From NCBI GenBank assembly GCA_964476245.1, contig CAYYYW010000003.1, positions 18,077-82,076 of the forward strand: a stretch of 64,000 nucleotides of DNA, in the 5' to 3' direction. The stretch is from CAYYYW01 sp964476245. Lineage in GTDB: Bacteria; Patescibacteriota; Microgenomatia; UBA1406; HO2-37-13b. Both the position numbers and the translations under genes were made by a program. The notes below the pieces were generated by a model, which did not search any database, was not told the DNA's origin, and worked only from the letters and a program-made list of their open reading frames with translations. Positions 61,467-64,000 of this stretch are shown in pieces. Positions within the stretch are counted from its first letter, which is position 1; each line of letters begins with the position of its first letter.

Positions 61467-62636
61467 TTAATATACCTTATCATTATTTAACATTTCAGGC
61501 TGAAAGTCAAGTAGTTTTAATGTCTTAAATTCGGTTAAAACCTTAAATAATGGAGCAAAGACACTTGTTTTCTTTGGATAATTTAGCCCTTTCATTTCGG
61601 CGTTAAGGCGATACCAATTGTTGTTACCAAACATTTTTACGATTTCCCTAAACTCCCGTATTCCATACCTGTCAAATAAAACTCTCAAACCAAACATCTG
61701 TAATGTTTTTCTTAAACCGGCTTTTGGATTATTGACAATAAAATTACTGATAAAACGCTTCGGGTCTTTATAGTCATAAGAGAGTAATGAAGGATAACCT
61801 GCTTCTATCTCATTCAAATAATAAAGAAGAACTTTCTGAGATATTTCTTTTTTGAATAAATTTTGAAAGTTAGCCTCTATGTCTAAGCCGATTTTATCTA
61901 AAACTTGTTCAATTTTTCGTTTTCTATTAAGTCTTACTTCCATTCTTAAGACCTCAAACGGTTTTTTAATCGGTTTTTGTTCAAATAGTTTTAGCTGAAT
62001 ACCATTATCTTTTTCTTCAGCTCTCTTTCCACTTATCTTGGCTTTATTCAAATCCTTTAGCTTGTCATAAAAAGCTACTTCAAATTGGTTAGCCCTAAAT
62101 TTGAGGCTATGGCCTTCATTCCTGAAATCAGTTTGATTAAGGTCAAGTCTCTGATTTATATTAGCTTTGTAAATTTCTTTTATATAGGTAAAGGGGGTCG
62201 TATAGTCGGTCAATGGTATATTCTTGGAGTAGTGGATAGAAGACACGGTAGCGATAGGAATATACTTTTCAAATATAAGAACGCCCATATCATTAAATTT
62301 CTTTTTCAAAAGTGAAGTAACTTTAGCAAAGTCCGTTTCTTCAACCTCGTCAAAATTATTTCCAAAAAGTAGTTTGGGGATTGATAGTTCGGCTTTTAAG
62401 GTAATCTCAAATTGAGCAAATTTATTTAGCCTATTTGTAACCGTTAAGCGGGGCTTATAGATACCATTTTTTAACTCGTAAGTCGTTGGGTTTTGTTGGC
62501 ATTTCATATTTGACCGGCTACCTAATTGATAATGATTATATTTGCTGTAGAACCCGACCGTAGACGGGGTAAATTTATTATGGTCAAGGATAGTGAACAT
62601 ATGGCTTCTAAATAGTAAAACTATCGTGTCTATCAT
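61467..62636 (-). CDS. Phage/plasmid replication initiator (filamentous-phage gpII/CRI-like)
   Basis: A 389-aa protein starting MIDTIVLLF, with RNEGHSLKFRANQFEVAFYDKLKDLNKA in the middle and RMEVRLNRKRKIEQVL after it. This order (short N-terminal strand, conserved Y-D-K segment, R-x-E strand) is the pattern of replication initiators related to filamentous phage gene II, which nick DNA for rolling-circle replication. The nicking tyrosine cannot be assigned with certainty. It overlaps the SpoVG-like gene by 29 bases. It suggests that the element replicates as a circle after excision. Confidence 0.65.
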   Translation of the reverse strand: MIDTIVLLFRSHMFTILDHNKFTPSTVGFYSKYNHYQLGSRSNMKCQQNPTTYELKNGIYKPRLTVTNRLNKFAQFEITLKAELSIPKLLFGNNFDEVEETDFAKVTSLLKKKFNDMGVLIFEKYIPIATVSSIHYSKNIPLTDYTTPFTYIKEIYKANINQRLDLNQTDFRNEGHSLKFRANQFEVAFYDKLKDLNKAKISGKRAEEKDNGIQLKLFEQKPIKKPFEVLRMEVRLNRKRKIEQVLDKIGLDIEANFQNLFKKEISQKVLLYYLNEIEAGYPSLLSYDYKDPKRFISNFIVNNPKAGLRKTLQMFGLRVLFDRYGIREFREIVKMFGNNNWYRLNAEMKGLNYPKKTSVFAPLFKVLTEFKTLKLLDFQPEMLNNDKVY

Positions 62637-62895
62637 TTTGGTTCATTACATCTTCAAATTTTTTTATAACAGCCTTTTCTATGGCTTTAGCAAATTCTTT
62701 ATTGATTGGATGGAATAGGTTTATATCTCTATTGCCAACCTTTTTTGTTGGATAAGTAAGCCTATACCCGCCTTCAGGACGGGTAAATATGCCAATTGAA
62801 CCGAGATACAGGCTATCGTTCAAGACAAAGCTGGTAAATCCAATCAGCCCATTGCTTGGTTTAATTGGCACTATTTGTATTTCTGATATTTTCAT
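62608..62895 (-). CDS. SpoVG-like protein
   Basis: A 95-aa protein beginning MKISEIQIVPIKPS, with a beta-sheet core and the family block LTYPTKKVGNRDINLFHPINKEFAKAIEKAVIKKF. SpoVG proteins bind nucleic acid and affect gene expression; copies are common on mobile elements. The start at 62895 follows AGAAGGGAAAAGAAGT; an earlier reading would add ten residues. It overlaps genes on both sides. Confidence 0.82.
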   Translation of the reverse strand: MKISEIQIVPIKPSNGLIGFTSFVLNDSLYLGSIGIFTRPEGGYRLTYPTKKVGNRDINLFHPINKEFAKAIEKAVIKKFEDVMNQNDRHDSFTI

Positions 62896-63025
62896 ACTTC
62901 TTTTCCCTTCTAATCCTTTGGTCAATCTTTATAAGGATTTCAAAAAAAACAGATAGCCGATTGATTTCATCACAGTTAATTGTTTTTTCTGTAGCAGTTG
63001 TTAATTGCTTTATATCTTCTGACAT
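62861..63025 (-). CDS. 54-aa ORF at the head of the element operon
   Basis: This 54-codon frame begins MSEDIKQLTTATEKTIN and continues through a charged helix-like stretch. Its stop lies 35 bases inside the SpoVG-like gene. TATAAA ends eight bases before the ATG, the same leaderless spacing seen at other first genes, which supports it as real. No family is recognised. Confidence 0.5.
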   Translation of the reverse strand: MSEDIKQLTTATEKTINCDEINRLSVFFEILIKIDQRIRREKKYENIRNTNSAN

Positions 63026-63049
63026 ATAAGCAGTTTATAAAGCGAGGTA

Positions 63050-63087
63050 TTAGCTCAAATTAGCAAGGAATTAGCTAAAAGTTAGCT
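63050..63087. repeat. Four phased TTAGC repeats upstream of the element operon
   Basis: TTAGC(T/A) occurs at 63050, 63060, 63071 and 63082, spacings 10, 11 and 11 bases, in the same orientation. They sit just upstream of the -10 of the 54-aa ORF. They could be an operator for an element HTH protein or replication-initiator iterons. Confidence 0.65.
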
Positions 63088-63096
63088 AACAGCAGA

Positions 63097-63954
63097 TTAA
63101 ATGTATTTTGGATTGATTTGAACAGTAGAATTATCAAATAACAAAAGGTCGTTTACACCTGTTTTTTGAGCTATGAACTTGGCTACGCCATCACAAGCAG
63201 GATAAAATTTTTTCTTATTTTCTTTTAGTCCTTCGTCATCTTTAATCCCTTCAATTTTTTCCAGTATTTCGTCCCAATTCCATATTTTTTTCTTGCTTTG
63301 TTTGTTTTCAAGTAACAAGGCTATCAATTTTCCCCTAAGACTGTCCTTTCTTAATTTTACTTTTTTGTCCATAATCTTCAACTCACCTATTTTGTTATCA
63401 AAAAAAACATCTATACTATTTTCCTTTTCAACTTTACCAGTCTTTAATTTAGGTTCGGGTTTGTCTTTACTTATTCCTTTTCTTATCTTTGCTTTTTCTA
63501 AAATTTCATAAAAATAACCTATGTTTAGAGAAATATCTGCATCAAATGACATTTCACTATGAGAAAAATCTTTTAATACCTTCGCATTTTTTAAGTAATT
63601 AAGAACTTTCAAATACGCACTTACTAAATTTTCCATATCTTCTCTTTCATAACCTTGTAAATCATAGCTTGAGTCAATAAAATTAAAACTAAACATTCCG
63701 GATTGGCTAAATTGTAGCTGGTCTTCAATTTGAGTAAGGACTCTATAAATTTCATTGAAATTGCCTTCTGAAAGGTTTTCAACTTTGCTTTTTTCCTTAA
63801 TTAGAAATTGTCCATACCAATCATCAAACCCTTTTATGGCTAACAGAAAATAGCTTCCTTCATCAACTAATTTAACAGTGTATAGTTCAAGTTCATCGGG
63901 TAATTTCATAACCTGAAGGGCATTTTCTATTTCTAAATGTTTTAGTTTAGTCAA
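63097..63954 (-). CDS. Hypothetical protein of the integrated element
   Basis: I do not recognise this 285-aa soluble protein. The N-terminal half is beta-rich (LYTVKLVDEGSYFLLAIKGFDDWYGQFLI) and the rest is helical and Lys-rich, with a predicted helix-turn-helix-like segment near 205-250 (LRKDSLRGKLIALLLEN...WNWDEILEKIEG). Translation appears to start at a TTG (63954); the Met at residue 16 is an alternative. It is upstream of the repeat-controlled operon and on the same strand. Confidence 0.5.
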   Translation of the reverse strand: MTKLKHLEIENALQVMKLPDELELYTVKLVDEGSYFLLAIKGFDDWYGQFLIKEKSKVENLSEGNFNEIYRVLTQIEDQLQFSQSGMFSFNFIDSSYDLQGYEREDMENLVSAYLKVLNYLKNAKVLKDFSHSEMSFDADISLNIGYFYEILEKAKIRKGISKDKPEPKLKTGKVEKENSIDVFFDNKIGELKIMDKKVKLRKDSLRGKLIALLLENKQSKKKIWNWDEILEKIEGIKDDEGLKENKKKFYPACDGVAKFIAQKTGVNDLLLFDNSTVQINPKYI

Positions 63955-64000
63955 CCTCAGGGGTTGATTAGGTTGTTACCACTGTTTATTTAAGACAAAT
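63955..64000. other. Window edge within the element
   Basis: Contains a small hairpin CAACC-TCAGG-GGTTG just upstream of the TTG start, which may affect its use. No gene is seen. Confidence 0.3.

Larger units (their letters stand above)
55500..64000 (-). mobile_element. Integrated element at tRNA-Asn (left end; right end outside window)
   Basis: From the tRNA-Asn 3' end to the window edge all genes are on the minus strand and of accessory type: recombinase, type III restriction and modification, excisionase-like HTH, replication initiator, SpoVG-like protein, two small or unknown proteins. No host-type gene and no second copy of the tRNA 3' end is seen before 64000, so the far attachment site is beyond. 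No coat, Zot-like or conjugation gene is visible here. Confidence 0.75.

Noticed and set aside
61467..64000. Complete filamentous prophage
   Set aside because: Only a gpII-like initiator is seen; no Zot-like ATPase, coat or adsorption protein is recognisable up to the window edge.

Overview
The window looks like a low-GC chromosome segment of a Candidate Phyla Radiation (Patescibacteria) bacterium, most plausibly of the Microgenomates type. The grounds are compact one- to few-gene transcription units, short versions of universal proteins (HrcA, MscS), many GT-C/GT2 membrane glycosyltransferases, PEGA proteins and small membrane proteins of the kind common in that group. UGA is used as a stop, so this is ordinary code 11. 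There is one assembly gap (34888-34987). No rRNA and no CRISPR array were seen. The lineage is an inference, not a database result.

Layout. 0-8 kb: DUF1189-like membrane protein, radA, a PEGA/SH3 surface protein, a WecA/MraY-type transferase with a membrane GT2 downstream, and a CruF-like carotenoid hydratase. 7.7-11.4 kb: a Fic protein behind a 10-bp phased repeat array, a GT9-like protein, a broken tRNA copy, tRNA-Lys(UUU) and a GIY-YIG protein. 11.7-22 kb: the rpoB-rpoC-rpsL-rpsG-fusA operon on the minus strand, with a promoter, a long leader and a possible attenuator. 22-46 kb: a cell-surface glycan region: ugd and a UDP-xylose synthase with a GT2-GtrA protein, then about a dozen GT-C, GT2, GT4, flippase and related membrane proteins, interrupted by a second Fic protein fused to a MerR helix-turn-helix. 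46-55.4 kb: RNA and protein homeostasis genes (RRM protein, pnp, rpsO; hrcA-grpE-dnaK-dnaJ behind a CIRCE-like operator; an epmA-like gene next to efp; small MscS). 55.4 kb to the end: an integrated element whose serine recombinase gene ends inside tRNA-Asn(GUU).

The element reads as one long minus-strand operon: 54-aa ORF, SpoVG-like protein, filamentous-phage-type replication initiator, excisionase-like HTH, type III methyltransferase, type III restriction subunit, serine recombinase. Neighbours overlap or are a few bases apart, and a row of TTAGC repeats precedes the operon. Co-transcription of a restriction-modification system with replication and recombination genes is the best candidate here for an undescribed system.

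Two patterns run through the whole window. First, many first genes of transcription units have a -10 box ending 6-8 bases before the start codon, so their mRNAs should be leaderless, while operon-internal genes such as fusA and rpsG have strong Shine-Dalgarno sites. Second, small palindromic elements occur in intergenic regions, inside a tRNA remnant, at gene ends and in frame inside two enzyme genes.
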